A stretch of DNA of 64,000 nt from Kribbella qitaiheensis (GCF_014217565.1 NZ_CP043661.1:186001-250000), one strand, 5' to 3'. Positions 18,586 to 27,922 are shown, counted from the first letter of the stretch. The notes: a model not told the origin generated them from the sequence alone. Numbers and translations: made by a program.

Positions 18586-20592
18586 CTAGGGGTAGCGGGT
18601 GTCGAGGCGGACGGCCGGGATCCGGGCGCCGCCTCGGTACTGCTTGATGAGCTCGCCGACCAGGTCGAGGTAGTAGGTGCCCCATCCGTCGGAGTCGGGT
18701 CCGTCCCTGCCCGACATCCTGGTCGGCTCGATGTCGTTGCTTCTCGCAACGTCGTACTGGTCGTTGTGCACGAACTCGTTCCACTGCTGGATCAGCATGA
18801 CCTCGGGCTGGAACGCGAAGATGTCCTGCAGATACCAGACCAGCGTGGCTCCCGACATCCTCGGTTTGGCCGAGTAGGTGGACCAGTCGGCGAGTCCCGG
18901 CGTGGTCTCCGCCGAGGCCATTGCCATCGCGGCGACGGAGAACTCGGCCACCTGCTGGGAGATGTTGCAGACCGCCATCCAGCCGGTTCCGGTCGCGTTG
19001 CGGTTGTCCGCGGTGAAGACCACCTTCCGGCCGAGTAGTTCGCGGACGTCCCAGCTGATCGGCACGAAGTAGTCGGCGGTGTTCGGGGTGTGCTCGCGGC
19101 GCAGGACCTGCCCGGTGGTGGCGTCCTTCAACAGGAAGTAGTTGGACCGGCCGCTGTTGTCGGGCTGGTCGATGCCTGCGGCAAAGAAATGGATGAAGGT
19201 GCCACTGACCTCGAAAGGCGGACTGCTGAGCACACCGGGTTTCGTCGCTCCCCGCGTCGTCGGGTAGGCGCCCTCGGGCGCCTTGAGCCCGGACTGCGAG
19301 TTCGGTGACAACGTCCAGCCAGGGCCGACCTGCCAGCCGTTGAGTCCGCCCGGGCCGTCGGCGGTCCCGTAGAAGGTGAAGGTCATCAGTCGGCCGGCCG
19401 ACTGCTTGACGCGGTTGAGGTACTGCGATCCGCCCACGTCGGGAAGGCTGTCGCCACTGTCGAACCACCAGGCCGGCGTACCGGCAGGGTCGGAGAGCTC
19501 GAGGTAGTACTGGCCCGCCGGTGCACCCTCGATCACCAGGTCTTGCCAGGAGTTGTCCGCGAAGTCGGTGAAGGTCCTGCCGGCGATCTTCTCGAGGGCG
19601 CCGTCCGGCGTCCCGGAGTACAGCGTCATCGTGATCCCGCTGGTTGCCGAGCCGTAGGTGGCCAGCAGGACGCTGAGTTTGGTCAGCGAGCTGCCTGAGA
19701 AGGTGAAGGACTGGCCCACTGTCTCGCCCGTCTTCAACGGCGGCGTGGCTCCGCCGTTCTTGGGCTGTCCTCCGGTGACGACTCCCGACCCGAACTGTGA
19801 CACCGCGGTCGACGTGCCGCTGATCATCGGCGCGCGGTCGATCCAACTCCACTGGCCGCCAGGGTCACCCACCACCTCGTGCAGTGCGGTCATGTACCGG
19901 AGGGTGAAGTCGGAGTCGTCCCACGTCGGCGGTGGTGCGCCGTTCGGACCGCGGTACACCGACAGCAGCGGCTTGCCCCGGAACTCTTGAAGGAGCGCTC
20001 GGTACTGCGGGTTGCCGAGGTACTTCGCCCTGATCTCCCTGAGCTGCTCCCGGAAGTGCTCGGTGTCGACCGCCCCGCCGGAGTCGGTTCCGATCAGAAG
20101 AGCGATCTTGGGGTGACGAGGCAGCCGAACGTACTGCGCGAACACGGCGTCGGTGGCATCGATGATCTGCCGGGCCACGCCATTGGTCCAGTTGTTGTCG
20201 CTGAGGTTGTTCGACCAGTCGATCAGGATGAAGTCGAAACCCGCACCCGAGATCCACTCGGCGTGCTGGCGGATCACCTTGACATCGTCGGAACGGTAGC
20301 GGCCGAGCACCGGAATCGCCTCGGCGGTGTTCCACGTTGCCACCTTCGGCATGAACCAGGTTTCGTAGCCAATGCCGATGAGTGTCTTCTTCCGCGCATC
20401 GAGGGAGACCGGCCCGGTAATGCGTGGCCTTGCGGCGTAGGGGTTGCTGCCGGCCGAAAGGGGCGTGGCAGCGGCAATGCCGGTGCTGCCGAGAGCCAGG
20501 CCGCCTGCCGCGGCGGCCGACCCGAGCAGGACAGACCTGCGACCTACACCGCCGCCGACGGCAGTGACCGTTGGCCGTTCATGATGTGTCAT
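18586..20592 (-). CDS. Secreted GH99/GH71-like glycosidase (paralogue 2, extra module)
   Basis: A 668-residue Tat-type exported protein (GRRSVLLGSAAAAGGLALG). Its barrel matches paralogue 1 block for block: IGIGYETWFMPKV, HAEWISGAGFDFILIDWSNN, LLQEFRGKPLLSVYRG and VMLIQQWNEFVHNDQYDVA at the end. Compared with paralogue 1 it carries an additional ~115-residue beta-module (QSFTFSGSSLTKLSVLLATY to PAGQYYLELSDPAGTPAWWF) that is otherwise seen in the adjacent propeller protein. The second, shared insert is SSPPFEVSGTFIHFF to GRKVVFTADNRNATGTGW. It is 36 bp from the next gene in a tight leftward operon. Function as for paralogue 1. Confidence 0.72.
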   Translation of the reverse strand: MTHHERPTVTAVGGGVGRRSVLLGSAAAAGGLALGSTGIAAATPLSAGSNPYAARPRITGPVSLDARKKTLIGIGYETWFMPKVATWNTAEAIPVLGRYRSDDVKVIRQHAEWISGAGFDFILIDWSNNLSDNNWTNGVARQIIDATDAVFAQYVRLPRHPKIALLIGTDSGGAVDTEHFREQLREIRAKYLGNPQYRALLQEFRGKPLLSVYRGPNGAPPPTWDDSDFTLRYMTALHEVVGDPGGQWSWIDRAPMISGTSTAVSQFGSGVVTGGQPKNGGATPPLKTGETVGQSFTFSGSSLTKLSVLLATYGSATSGITMTLYSGTPDGALEKIAGRTFTDFADNSWQDLVIEGAPAGQYYLELSDPAGTPAWWFDSGDSLPDVGGSQYLNRVKQSAGRLMTFTFYGTADGPGGLNGWQVGPGWTLSPNSQSGLKAPEGAYPTTRGATKPGVLSSPPFEVSGTFIHFFAAGIDQPDNSGRSNYFLLKDATTGQVLRREHTPNTADYFVPISWDVRELLGRKVVFTADNRNATGTGWMAVCNISQQVAEFSVAAMAMASAETTPGLADWSTYSAKPRMSGATLVWYLQDIFAFQPEVMLIQQWNEFVHNDQYDVARSNDIEPTRMSGRDGPDSDGWGTYYLDLVGELIKQYRGGARIPAVRLDTRYP

Positions 20593-20616
20593 GGGGTTTC
20601 CTCCGTCGGAAAAGAA

Positions 20617-22074
20617 TCAGCTGATGCCGTAGCCGAGTAGAGACTCCTGGACGGCGCCTTCGCAGCTGGCCGAAGTGCTGACGAAGTGGTCGACCATGGT
20701 CCGGCATCGGTAGAGCGGCACGGTGATACCTGCTGACGGGGTGGCAGCGGCGTAACCGGTCAAGCCGAGTTGGCGTTGTCCCTCGCAGGTCGCGTCGGGG
20801 GAGAGGAAGTAGTCAGCCGAGCCTGCCTTGCAGGCGTACAAGGCGCGATTCGCCTGTGAGCGTGGGGCTTCGTACAACGAGGCGAGCCTGGCCTCGGATC
20901 GGTATCTGGTCGTGTCGACCCAGCCAGTACTGACGATGTGTGAGTTGAGGGACGCGCTGAAGTAGCGAGTCAGTGGGAGCTCCGGGCGCCCCGGTCGCCA
21001 GGTGATCGTTTTCAGGTCCCACTGGTTGGGATCGGCGCTGGCACCCGCTGCGGCGGGTGAGGCGTCGGCTGCGGGACGGGGGTTGCTCGCTGCGTAGTAC
21101 AAGGTGATGTTCGGATAGCTGCCGATATTGACGTTGCCGTAGCTGTCGCGAACCATCGATGGGATGAAGTTCAGTTCGTAGCCGGAGCGGTCGGTGTCAA
21201 TGGTGGTGAGTTCGGTCCATGCGCCGCCACTGGTGAAGCCGGCCGCGGGGATGCGGTAGAGCGTGTACGAAAACGCCTCGCGCTCAGCGATGCCGCCGGT
21301 CGTGGACGCGGGCCTGAAGCCGATCTCCATGGCCACGTACCACGAGTTCGTCTGCGAGTCGTAGCCGAATGTGCCATTGCTGGGGTATGGCCAACCGTTC
21401 TCGCTGATCTGCTGGCGTGCGCCGAAGTGTCTGCCGTCCGAGGATGTCACCCGGTAGTAGTGATGTGCGGTGGTGTCCCAGAACATCAAGTGGATGCCGG
21501 CTTGGCCGTCACCGTTGTACGGCGTGGGCTGGGCTACGCCGTACGCGCCTGGGGTGGGATTCGCTGCGGTGACGACCGGCGAGGGGTCCTTCTTCCAGGT
21601 GACGCCGTCGTTGGAGAACGCGACACCGATGGAGTTGGCGCTGCCGTCCGGCTCGGCGGTGCCGACGTAGTACATCGCGAGGTGATAGGTGATCCCGTCG
21701 CCCAGCGGGTTGCTGAAGGTGCCTCCAACCACACCCGGATTGCAGGTGAAGACGTGGTCCCAGGCGCCGGCCGTCGGACCCAGTACTGCGACCGGAGTGC
21801 TCTGGGCGCCGGTGGCGGTGTCGTAGGTGGCGTACAGAATCGCGTCGGTGTTCTGGCTGGGATTGCTGGGGTTCGCAGCCTGACCGCACCACCAGATCCG
21901 CTGGACCGAGCCTTGCTGGATCACCGTCGGCGTGTAGTCGTAGGCCGGGCCGCCGTTGTTGAGGTGAGAGACCGTGATGCCACCGTCCACTGTGTCTGCC
22001 TGGCCGGCTGCTGTGTTTGTGATCACCAGGACCAGCGCGATACCGGTGATGACGAGGGCGCGAATGGTGCGCAT
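20617..22074 (-). CDS. Secreted propeller-like protein with C-terminal DUF5648-like repeats
   Basis: A 485-residue protein. ATG 22074 gives a Sec signal (MRTIRALVITGIALVLVITNTAAGQA). Residues ~35-330 are rich in blade-like motifs (YDYTPTVIQQGSVQRIWWCG, AYGVAQPTPYNGDGQAG, FGYDSQTNSWYVAMEIG), similar to GH43-type or lectin propellers. The C-terminal ~120 residues contain three related repeats (RYFSASLNSHIVST, DYFLSPDATCEGQRQLGLTGYA, DHFVSTSASCEGAVQESLLGYG) that resemble the secreted DUF5648 repeat. It is the first gene of the leftward secreted operon, 24 bp before the next one. Possible role: binding of polysaccharide at or near the cell surface. Confidence 0.7.
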   Translation of the reverse strand: MRTIRALVITGIALVLVITNTAAGQADTVDGGITVSHLNNGGPAYDYTPTVIQQGSVQRIWWCGQAANPSNPSQNTDAILYATYDTATGAQSTPVAVLGPTAGAWDHVFTCNPGVVGGTFSNPLGDGITYHLAMYYVGTAEPDGSANSIGVAFSNDGVTWKKDPSPVVTAANPTPGAYGVAQPTPYNGDGQAGIHLMFWDTTAHHYYRVTSSDGRHFGARQQISENGWPYPSNGTFGYDSQTNSWYVAMEIGFRPASTTGGIAEREAFSYTLYRIPAAGFTSGGAWTELTTIDTDRSGYELNFIPSMVRDSYGNVNIGSYPNITLYYAASNPRPAADASPAAAGASADPNQWDLKTITWRPGRPELPLTRYFSASLNSHIVSTGWVDTTRYRSEARLASLYEAPRSQANRALYACKAGSADYFLSPDATCEGQRQLGLTGYAAATPSAGITVPLYRCRTMVDHFVSTSASCEGAVQESLLGYGIS

Positions 22075-22823
22075 GTTCCGGCTCCTTCCATGGCGAGTCG
22101 GCTTGCTCTGACGCGAGCCAGCCGGCAGGAACGACGGCCACATTCCTCGTTGCTTTCAAGGGATTCAAGACCGGACAGGCCTACTGACCGGATGCGGCCA
22201 CCGGCCGGTGAAGGCAGGTGCGGGCATGGCGAAACTCACCTGTGGCGCAGGTGAGGTTGCCCTCGCTGAGTGGTCGACTGAGACCACTTTCACCTGACTT
22301 GATCGTTGCCCTTGGCTACAAACTGGGCACGCATCAGGTTGCTCGGATGTGGACGGCTATGCGGATGTTGGGATCGACGTTTTGGCAGTGGATGCTGATG
22401 GTGGCGCGGCCGGTCCAGCCGCGCGGGCAGTTTGATGCGGCTGTCACGTCATGCGGCGCCGGATGGCCGGGTAGCCCGGTAGCCGCCGTCGAGAGAGTCT
22501 CAGATGTCCTCCAGGAGGGATCACCCCGCCGAAGCGAGGAAGATTCGCAGCTCCAAATTCTTACCACGTGGCTTACCACGTGGTAAAGATGTGGGAACCT
22601 CAGTCTTCGAACTGCTGGAAATCGGCGCCAGAGCGTGGTGACCGACGGTGGGCAAGATGAGCGTGGAGCCGCGGCGACTCCCGAACCAGCCGCGCGAACC
22701 AGCCGCGCGAACCTGCTCGGCGCGGACCAGGCCCTTCAGCGCGGTTGAGGTGGCTGGTTGCGTCGCGATCCGTTCCGGATCAGGCCCAGGATCGCCAGCT
22801 ATGAGCCACTAGGACGGTGTCAG
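22075..22823. other. Gene-poor stretch with palindromes
   Basis: No convincing gene is present on either strand. It contains GCTTTCAA (22152-22159, the half-site of the operator at 14423) upstream of the leftward operon. It also holds a hairpin CTCACCTG/CAGGTGAG (22235-22255), a second hairpin AGTGGTC/GACCACT (22269-22288), a perfect palindrome TTACCACGTGGTAA (22573-22586) preceded by a direct copy of its left part (22561-22571), and a short direct repeat of GAACCAGCCGCGC near 22682. A run of disrupted coding-like sequence follows. Together this resembles the eroded margin of an inserted element. Confidence 0.6.
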
Positions 22824-23965
22824 CTACGCGGAGATCCCCGGGTTTCGACGTGGGCCCTCGTGGCAGGCCAGGGTCCCTCCGGAGGCACTGATGATCTGGC
22901 TGTCGGCCAGTGTTCTCCCTTCCTGTGGGGCGGTGAGTTCCAGCCGGTTGTTCGAGTCCTTGCTGATCAGGAACATCGGTTCTGGCTCGATGTCGACGCC
23001 GATCAATGCGGCCTGCTCGGCGAGCACCTGGTCGTTGGTCTCGCGGTCGAGCACCGAGTAGAGGCCGTCGGTGTTGGTGGAGATGATTCGGGCACCGGCG
23101 AGCGTCTGTGCCTGGCCGATTCGCCAGCTGAGGAGCTGACCGATGATGCGCATCGAGATGATCTGGTTGTTCATGCGGATCGGGTTCTTGTGTGATGCGT
23201 CGCCCGCGCCGGACGCGGCGTTCAGGATGAGTTTCGTCCCGTTGCGCAGGGTGGTCAGGCGCTCCTTGCCCGACCGGTCGAGTCCGGGCTGTTTGAGATC
23301 GCGTCCGAGGCGCTCTTTGTCGAAGAAGGTCGTTGCGTAGCGGTCCTCTCCCAGCTCGGGGTTGTAGAACGCTCTCATGTTGCGCAGCAGGTTCGGGTAG
23401 TAGCTCGTGAAGTCCTGGTGTGTGACGAGGTCGGCCGAGGTGCGTGCGTATTTCGGGTGCGGCTTCGTGGAGGCGTCCTCCCTCACGATGAACAGCTCGG
23501 GTGCCTTCTTCACAGGGTCGGTGCGGTATTCGGCCGATCGGGCCGCGGACTTCGCCAGTACCGCCTTACCCCGGATGACGAAAACCCGCCGGGGCTCATG
23601 CCGTCCGCGATCGCTACGTCCAGGGCTTCGTCGTCCGGCCGCTGTGTCGCGAGGAGCTCTGCCGGGTCAGGGACCTGTGTTCGGGCACGTTCCGGCTGCC
23701 CTGCCTGGACCGGATCGTCCTTCTTTGGTCTTCGATACCTGACTTTGCCCGGATCGGATCCGAGGAGCACGATCCGTTTGTCGACGGTTGTGCCGTCGAG
23801 CAGCGCGAGCGTGTTGTGCTGGCGTTTCGCTTCGGCCACGAAGTCCCTGGGGTCGGGGCAGAGGCGCCGGGCCAGGCCGAGCATCATCTTGATCGCGCGG
23901 TGCTCCGCGCGGTCTCGATGGAGCGTCTCCACGTCGGCCTCGGCCGCCCGTCGCTCTGGAGAAGA
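22824..23965 (-). pseudogene. Family B DNA polymerase remnant
   Basis: Two overlapping frames give pieces of one polymerase. The upstream piece (ERRAAEADVETL ... LLDGTTVDKRIVLLGSDPGK, ~23965-23600) is followed by a frame change near 23600. The second frame then reads VIRGKAVLAKSAARSAEY and continues through HQDFTSYYPNLL (motif A), KLILNAASGAGD (motif B region) and ISTNTDGLYSVL (motif C, with NTD in place of DTD). It ends in an early stop after GGTLACHEGP. The 5' end (exonuclease domain) is missing, cut close to the stop of the response regulator gene at 23975, and the 3' end is also truncated. Such polymerases are typical of phages and plasmids, so this is probably the scar of a mobile element. 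Confidence 0.82.
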
Positions 23966-23974
23966 GGCGTTTGG

Positions 23975-24640
23975 TCAGCCGAGCCAGCCGGGGCGGACGA
24001 GGCCGGTTTGGTAGGCGACGACGACGAGTTGGGCGCGGTCGCGGACGCCGAGCTTCACCATCGCGCGGCTGACGTGGGTCTTGGCGGTGGCTGGGCTGAG
24101 GACGAGGCGGGCGGCGATCTCGTCGTTCGAGAGACCTTCGCCGACCAGCGCGACGATCTCGCGCTCGCGCTCGGTCAGTACGTCGAGTTCCTTGCTCGCG
24201 TGCGGCTGCCGACTCCGCGTCGCGAACTCCGCGACCAGCCGCTTGGTCACCCCAGGCGACAGCAGCGCATCCCCCCGCGCGACCACCCGCACGGCCTGAA
24301 GCAGCTCAACCGGCTCAGTGTCCTTCACCAGGAACCCACTCGCCCCGACCCTGAGTGCCTCGAACACGTACTCGTCCAGATCGAACGTCGTCAGGATCAC
24401 CACGTGAACCTCGGAGAGCGCTTCATCGGCCCCGATCTGCCGCGTCGCCTCCAGCCCGTCGGTGCCCGGCATCCGGATATCCATCAACACCACATCAGGC
24501 TTCTCCGCCCGCGCCACCTCGACCGCCGCGGCACCGTCAGCGACCTCGCCGATCACCGTGATGTCGTCCTCAGCATTGAGTAACGACCGGAACCCGGCCC
24601 GCACCAACGCCTGATCATCAGCCAGCAACACCCGAATCAT
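23975..24640 (-). CDS. NarL/LuxR-type response regulator
   Basis: A 221-residue protein: receiver domain (RVLLADDQALVRAGF, with phosphoacceptor Asp in VVLMDIRMPG and conserved Lys in FLVKDTEP) and a C-terminal LuxR helix-turn-helix (LTEREREIVALVGEGLSNDEIAARL). It should bind DNA after phosphorylation by a HisKA_3 kinase. No kinase is adjacent; the candidates in this window are at 25478-26626, already paired, and the orphan at 29946-31088. It is flanked by a mobile-element remnant downstream and a C-rich repeat upstream. Confidence 0.93.
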   Translation of the reverse strand: MIRVLLADDQALVRAGFRSLLNAEDDITVIGEVADGAAAVEVARAEKPDVVLMDIRMPGTDGLEATRQIGADEALSEVHVVILTTFDLDEYVFEALRVGASGFLVKDTEPVELLQAVRVVARGDALLSPGVTKRLVAEFATRSRQPHASKELDVLTEREREIVALVGEGLSNDEIAARLVLSPATAKTHVSRAMVKLGVRDRAQLVVVAYQTGLVRPGWLG

Positions 24641-24821
24641 CCCCCTAACCTAGGCCACCCCCCGGCCACCCAGCCCACGCCAGTCACCCAGCCCACCCAC
24701 CCAGCCGACCCACCCCAGCTCACGCCAGTCCAGCGCACCCACCCCAGCGCACCCACCATTCCCGCACAGTCCGCGCGGTCCGCACCCCCTCGCCTTCCCT
24801 GACCCGCACTCCGACTGCGAG
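24641..24821. repeat. Low-complexity C-rich imperfect repeats
   Basis: Between the two response regulators, 24655-24765 is made of short imperfect copies of CCCACCCAGC, CACGCCAGTC and AGCGCACCC. It is non-coding and has no clear hairpin. Such C-runs can form unusual DNA structures and vary by slippage. Confidence 0.55.
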
Positions 24822-25481
24822 CTAAGCCAGCCCGGCATCGTGCGCCAGCAGAGCGATCTGGGTGCGGTTCCCCAGATCCAGCTTGGTGAGGATGTGGGAG
24901 ATGTGCGCCTTCACCGTCGCCACGCTCATGAACAGCTCGGCCGCGATCTCCGCGTTCGCCTTGCCCTGGGCAACGGCCAGCATCACGTCGTACTCGCGCG
25001 GACTCAGCCGCTCCAGCGCCGCCCGCGCCTTCGTGTGCGAGTCCGCCTCCGTCGCCGCCCGATCCATCAACCGCCGCGTGATCGCCGGTGACAGGATCGG
25101 ATCGCCGGCCGCCACCCGGCGTACGGCCTCGACGATCTGCGCCGGGGGAGTGTCCTTCAGCAAGAACCCGCTCGCTCCGGCCCGCAACGCGTGCAACACG
25201 TTCTCGTCGGTGTCGAAGGTGGTCAGCACGACCACCTCCGGCGGATTCTTCCGAGCCCGCAGCCGCCGCGTCGCGACGATCCCGTCGACCCGCGGCATCC
25301 GCAGATCCATCAACACCAGATCAGGAAAGTGCTTGTCGATCGCCGCCGGTACCTCGTCCCCGTCGGCCGCCTGACCCACCACGGAGATCCCATTCGCACC
25401 GTCGAGCATCATCTCGAGACTCGCCCGGACCAACGCGTCGTCGTCCACGACCAGCACCCTGATGGTCTCCGAGTTGCTCAT
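24822..25481 (-). CDS. NarL/LuxR-type response regulator (paired)
   Basis: A 219-residue receiver-LuxR protein (RVLVVDDDALVRASLEMML; Asp in LVLMDLRMPR; HTH LSPREYDVMLAVAQGKANAEI). ATG 25481 overlaps the stop of the sensor kinase (ATGA at 25478-25481), so the two are translated together and form a two-component pair. GTG 25490 in the same frame is a less likely start. The input signal and target genes are unknown. Confidence 0.94.
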   Translation of the reverse strand: MSNSETIRVLVVDDDALVRASLEMMLDGANGISVVGQAADGDEVPAAIDKHFPDLVLMDLRMPRVDGIVATRRLRARKNPPEVVVLTTFDTDENVLHALRAGASGFLLKDTPPAQIVEAVRRVAAGDPILSPAITRRLMDRAATEADSHTKARAALERLSPREYDVMLAVAQGKANAEIAAELFMSVATVKAHISHILTKLDLGNRTQIALLAHDAGLA

Positions 25482-26626
25482 GCGGGCCACGGTAGCGAGG
25501 CGTGCAGCCGGAACCCGCCATCGGCCTCGCCGTGATCCAGCGTGCCGCCCGCCAACTGCACCCGCTCGGTGAGCCCGACCAGCCCGGTACCACTACCAGG
25601 CGTCAGCGGTACTCCGTTCCCCCGCGGATTGGTCAGCTCGATCTGCAACGTCCCACCCGGCTGCCCTTTCACCACCAACGTCACCGGCCGCCCGGCCGCA
25701 TGCTTCCGCGCATTGGTGAGCCCCTCCTGCACCACCCGGTACGCCGTACGTCCGGTTGCTGGGGGCAACGATTCCGGCGCGGTGACGGCTTCGTCGTACC
25801 GGATCTCGGTGCCCGCGTCGCGGGACTCGTCGACCAGCCAGGTGAGATCGCCGAAGGTCGGTTGCGGTCGCCCGCCTGGTAGCTCCTCGATCTCGCTGTC
25901 CCGCAGCACGCTGATCACCTCGCGCAGCTCGTCGAGCGCCTGATGGACCCCCGCGCGGATCACGCCGGCCGCCTGCGCCAACTTCTCCGGTGAAGAATCA
26001 GGGCGGTATTCCAGCGCGCCGGCGTACGTCGCGAGCAAGGACAACCGGTGCGCGAGTACGTCGTGCATCTCGCGGGCCATCTTCGTCCGCTCGAGCGTGC
26101 GCGCTTCGGCCACCCGGCGACCTTGCTCGTTCTCGGCCCGGAGAGCGCGTTCTCGCAGCGAATGGAGCAGCGCCCGCCGAGCCTGCGTCCATTGGCCCCA
26201 GCCGAGCAGGGCCGCGTGGACGGCGATGTCGAGGACGAGATACCAGCCCAGATTCAGGCCGTGGATCGGCCGCCAGATTCCTTGGACCAGATGGCCGAGC
26301 GTTCCCGCGAGTGCTATCAGCGCGGCGATCCGGAGGGGGCGCCGCTGCGCGACCGTCAAAGTGCCGACCGTAGAGGACGGGGTCGCCGCGGGGGAGAGCA
26401 TTGCCAGCGCCGCAAGCGCCAAGGACGCCTGGATCGGCCGGCGGCCGAGGAACAGAATCGACCCGCAGGCAACCACACCGACCACGATGTCGAAGATCAG
26501 CCAGCCGGTCGACTCGGAACTCGACTGACGGCCCACGAGGGTTGTCGCGGTGAGCAGGCCGATCGCGCTCACCGCGATGATGTTGGCCCTTCGGCTCGGC
26601 CTCGCGACCACGCAGCTCTCCTCCAT
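25478..26626 (-). CDS. Sensor histidine kinase (HisKA_3 family)
   Basis: A 382-residue kinase from ATG 26626 (MEESCVVARPSRRAN). The N-terminal half carries about five or six membrane segments with very short loops, so it probably senses at or within the membrane. The dimerisation and phosphoacceptor box is REMHDVLAHRLSLLATYAG. The ATPase domain has VVQEGLTNARKHA and GTGLVGLTERVQLAGG. It is translationally coupled to the downstream regulator. It is divergent from a small membrane protein gene at 26794, a possible target. Confidence 0.92.
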   Translation of the reverse strand: MEESCVVARPSRRANIIAVSAIGLLTATTLVGRQSSSESTGWLIFDIVVGVVACGSILFLGRRPIQASLALAALAMLSPAATPSSTVGTLTVAQRRPLRIAALIALAGTLGHLVQGIWRPIHGLNLGWYLVLDIAVHAALLGWGQWTQARRALLHSLRERALRAENEQGRRVAEARTLERTKMAREMHDVLAHRLSLLATYAGALEYRPDSSPEKLAQAAGVIRAGVHQALDELREVISVLRDSEIEELPGGRPQPTFGDLTWLVDESRDAGTEIRYDEAVTAPESLPPATGRTAYRVVQEGLTNARKHAAGRPVTLVVKGQPGGTLQIELTNPRGNGVPLTPGSGTGLVGLTERVQLAGGTLDHGEADGGFRLHASLPWPA

Positions 26627-26793
26627 GCCGCCGACAGTAGGCCGCGGGGGAGCATCGCCGCCACCGACCAAAGTCGAAGCCGCGACGACCTTGGGTGGTA
26701 GTGGCGCAGCCGCCCGGCCGATGTCAGCGGCGGGCGCTCTCCCGGATGGTTGGCGGCATCAGAACAGATGGTCGTCAGCAGAGAGGCAACGAG

Positions 26794-27252
26794 ATGAGCA
26801 TCAGAGAGAACAGTCAGAGTGAAGCTACGCAAAGCGGAAGTGACCGCCCTCGTCGGGTGGAGGGCCGTAGCCGGCTGGTCGTAGTGGGCATCACGGTCGT
26901 GGCGGCGGTCGCATGGTGGGCTGTGCTGTCGCAGGTTGCGGGGATCGAACTGCAGGCGAGGCAGGGTACGGTCATGCGGATCAACGGGGTCTCGGTGTTC
27001 GTCGCCGCGACAGCGATGGCCTTTGCTGGTTGGGGATTGCTGGCGATACTTGAACGCCGTACGTTGAACGCCCGTAAGGTCTGGACGGTGGTGGCGATGA
27101 TCGCCTGTGTTACCTCGCTCGGCAGTCCGCTCTCCAGCGGCATCGGAGTGGGCGCCAAGCTCGGGCTGGCCTCGCTGCACCTCGTCGTCGGCGTCGCGGT
27201 CATCCTGGGCCTACGCCGCACCACGCTCGGCGTCACGGAACGCTGTGTCTGA
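26794..27252 (+). CDS. Small four-helix membrane protein (DUF6069-like)
   Basis: A 152-residue protein with a polar basic N-terminus and four hydrophobic segments (RLVVVGITVVAAVAWWAVL, VSVFVAATAMAFAGWGLLAI, KVWTVVAMIACVTSL, LHLVVGVAVILGLRR). Length and layout match actinobacterial DUF6069 proteins of unknown function. ATG 26794 follows a GAGAGG ribosome site. It lies 168 bp from the divergent sensor kinase and 13 bp before a methyltransferase, forming a two-gene unit that may be controlled by the neighbouring two-component system. Confidence 0.75.
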   Translation: MSIRENSQSEATQSGSDRPRRVEGRSRLVVVGITVVAAVAWWAVLSQVAGIELQARQGTVMRINGVSVFVAATAMAFAGWGLLAILERRTLNARKVWTVVAMIACVTSLGSPLSSGIGVGAKLGLASLHLVVGVAVILGLRRTTLGVTERCV

Positions 27253-27265
27253 AGGAGTGCAGCGG

Positions 27266-27922
27266 ATGACGATGCGAGCGACCGAAGCGCCCTGGGGCGA
27301 CTACGAGGTGGCGAAAGCAGAACTCATCGGTGGCCTGCGCGGAACAGTTCTCGAACTCGGCGCCGGACGAGGTGCCAACTTCAGCAGACTGGCCGCGGAC
27401 GTCGAGTGGATCGGGCTGGAGCCGCACGCGAGTACTCGCCGGGCGTTGGTCAGGACGGCGGGCTTCGGGCGACTGAAGAGCGCGAAAGTCCTGGCGGCTC
27501 CGGCCGAGAACATTCCATTGCCCGAGGCAAGCGTCGATGCGGTGCTGTCGACGGTGGTGCTGTGCTCGGTGACCGACCTCGTCGCAGTACTTGCCGAAGT
27601 ACGGCGAGTACTGCGACCCGGCGGGCAATTCGTCTTCTTCGAGCACGTTGCGGCGCCGCAGGGCAGCTGGCTATACCGGCTGCAACGGGTCGCCGCACCG
27701 GTCACCCGAAGATTCGACAAGGGCTGCAATCCCGCCCGAGACATCGCCAGTGCGATCCAGCTAGCCGGCTTCGCCTCGGTCGATCTCCACCGCTACGTCA
27801 GGCCGGGCCCGCTTCGCATTCCATTCATCGCGGGCACGGCTGTCAGAGCCGCGCTGCGCGGTAGAAACCTTCGATGTGGTCCACGACCAGCTTCGACGCC
27901 TCGTCGGCCTGACCTGACCTGA
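27266..27922 (+). CDS. SAM-dependent class I methyltransferase
   Basis: A 218-residue protein with SAM-binding motif I VLELGAGRGANF, an acidic residue after IGLEPH, motif AENIPLPEASVDAVLSTVVLC and VRRVLRPGGQFVFFEHV. It is similar in layout to small-molecule (METTL7/UbiE-like) methyltransferases. GAAGGAG at 27251 is well spaced from ATG 27266. The 3' end overlaps the convergent GntR gene by 80 bp; the last ~22 residues (Arg/Pro-rich) look non-conserved and may reflect loss of the original stop. The substrate is unknown. Confidence 0.85.
   Translation: MTMRATEAPWGDYEVAKAELIGGLRGTVLELGAGRGANFSRLAADVEWIGLEPHASTRRALVRTAGFGRLKSAKVLAAPAENIPLPEASVDAVLSTVVLCSVTDLVAVLAEVRRVLRPGGQFVFFEHVAAPQGSWLYRLQRVAAPVTRRFDKGCNPARDIASAIQLAGFASVDLHRYVRPGPLRIPFIAGTAVRAALRGRNLRCGPRPASTPRRPDLT

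Noticed and set aside
22218..22586. A 122-codon gene in the gene-poor stretch
   Set aside because: It crosses two hairpins and a palindrome, has no ribosome site or motif, and its codon use is irregular.
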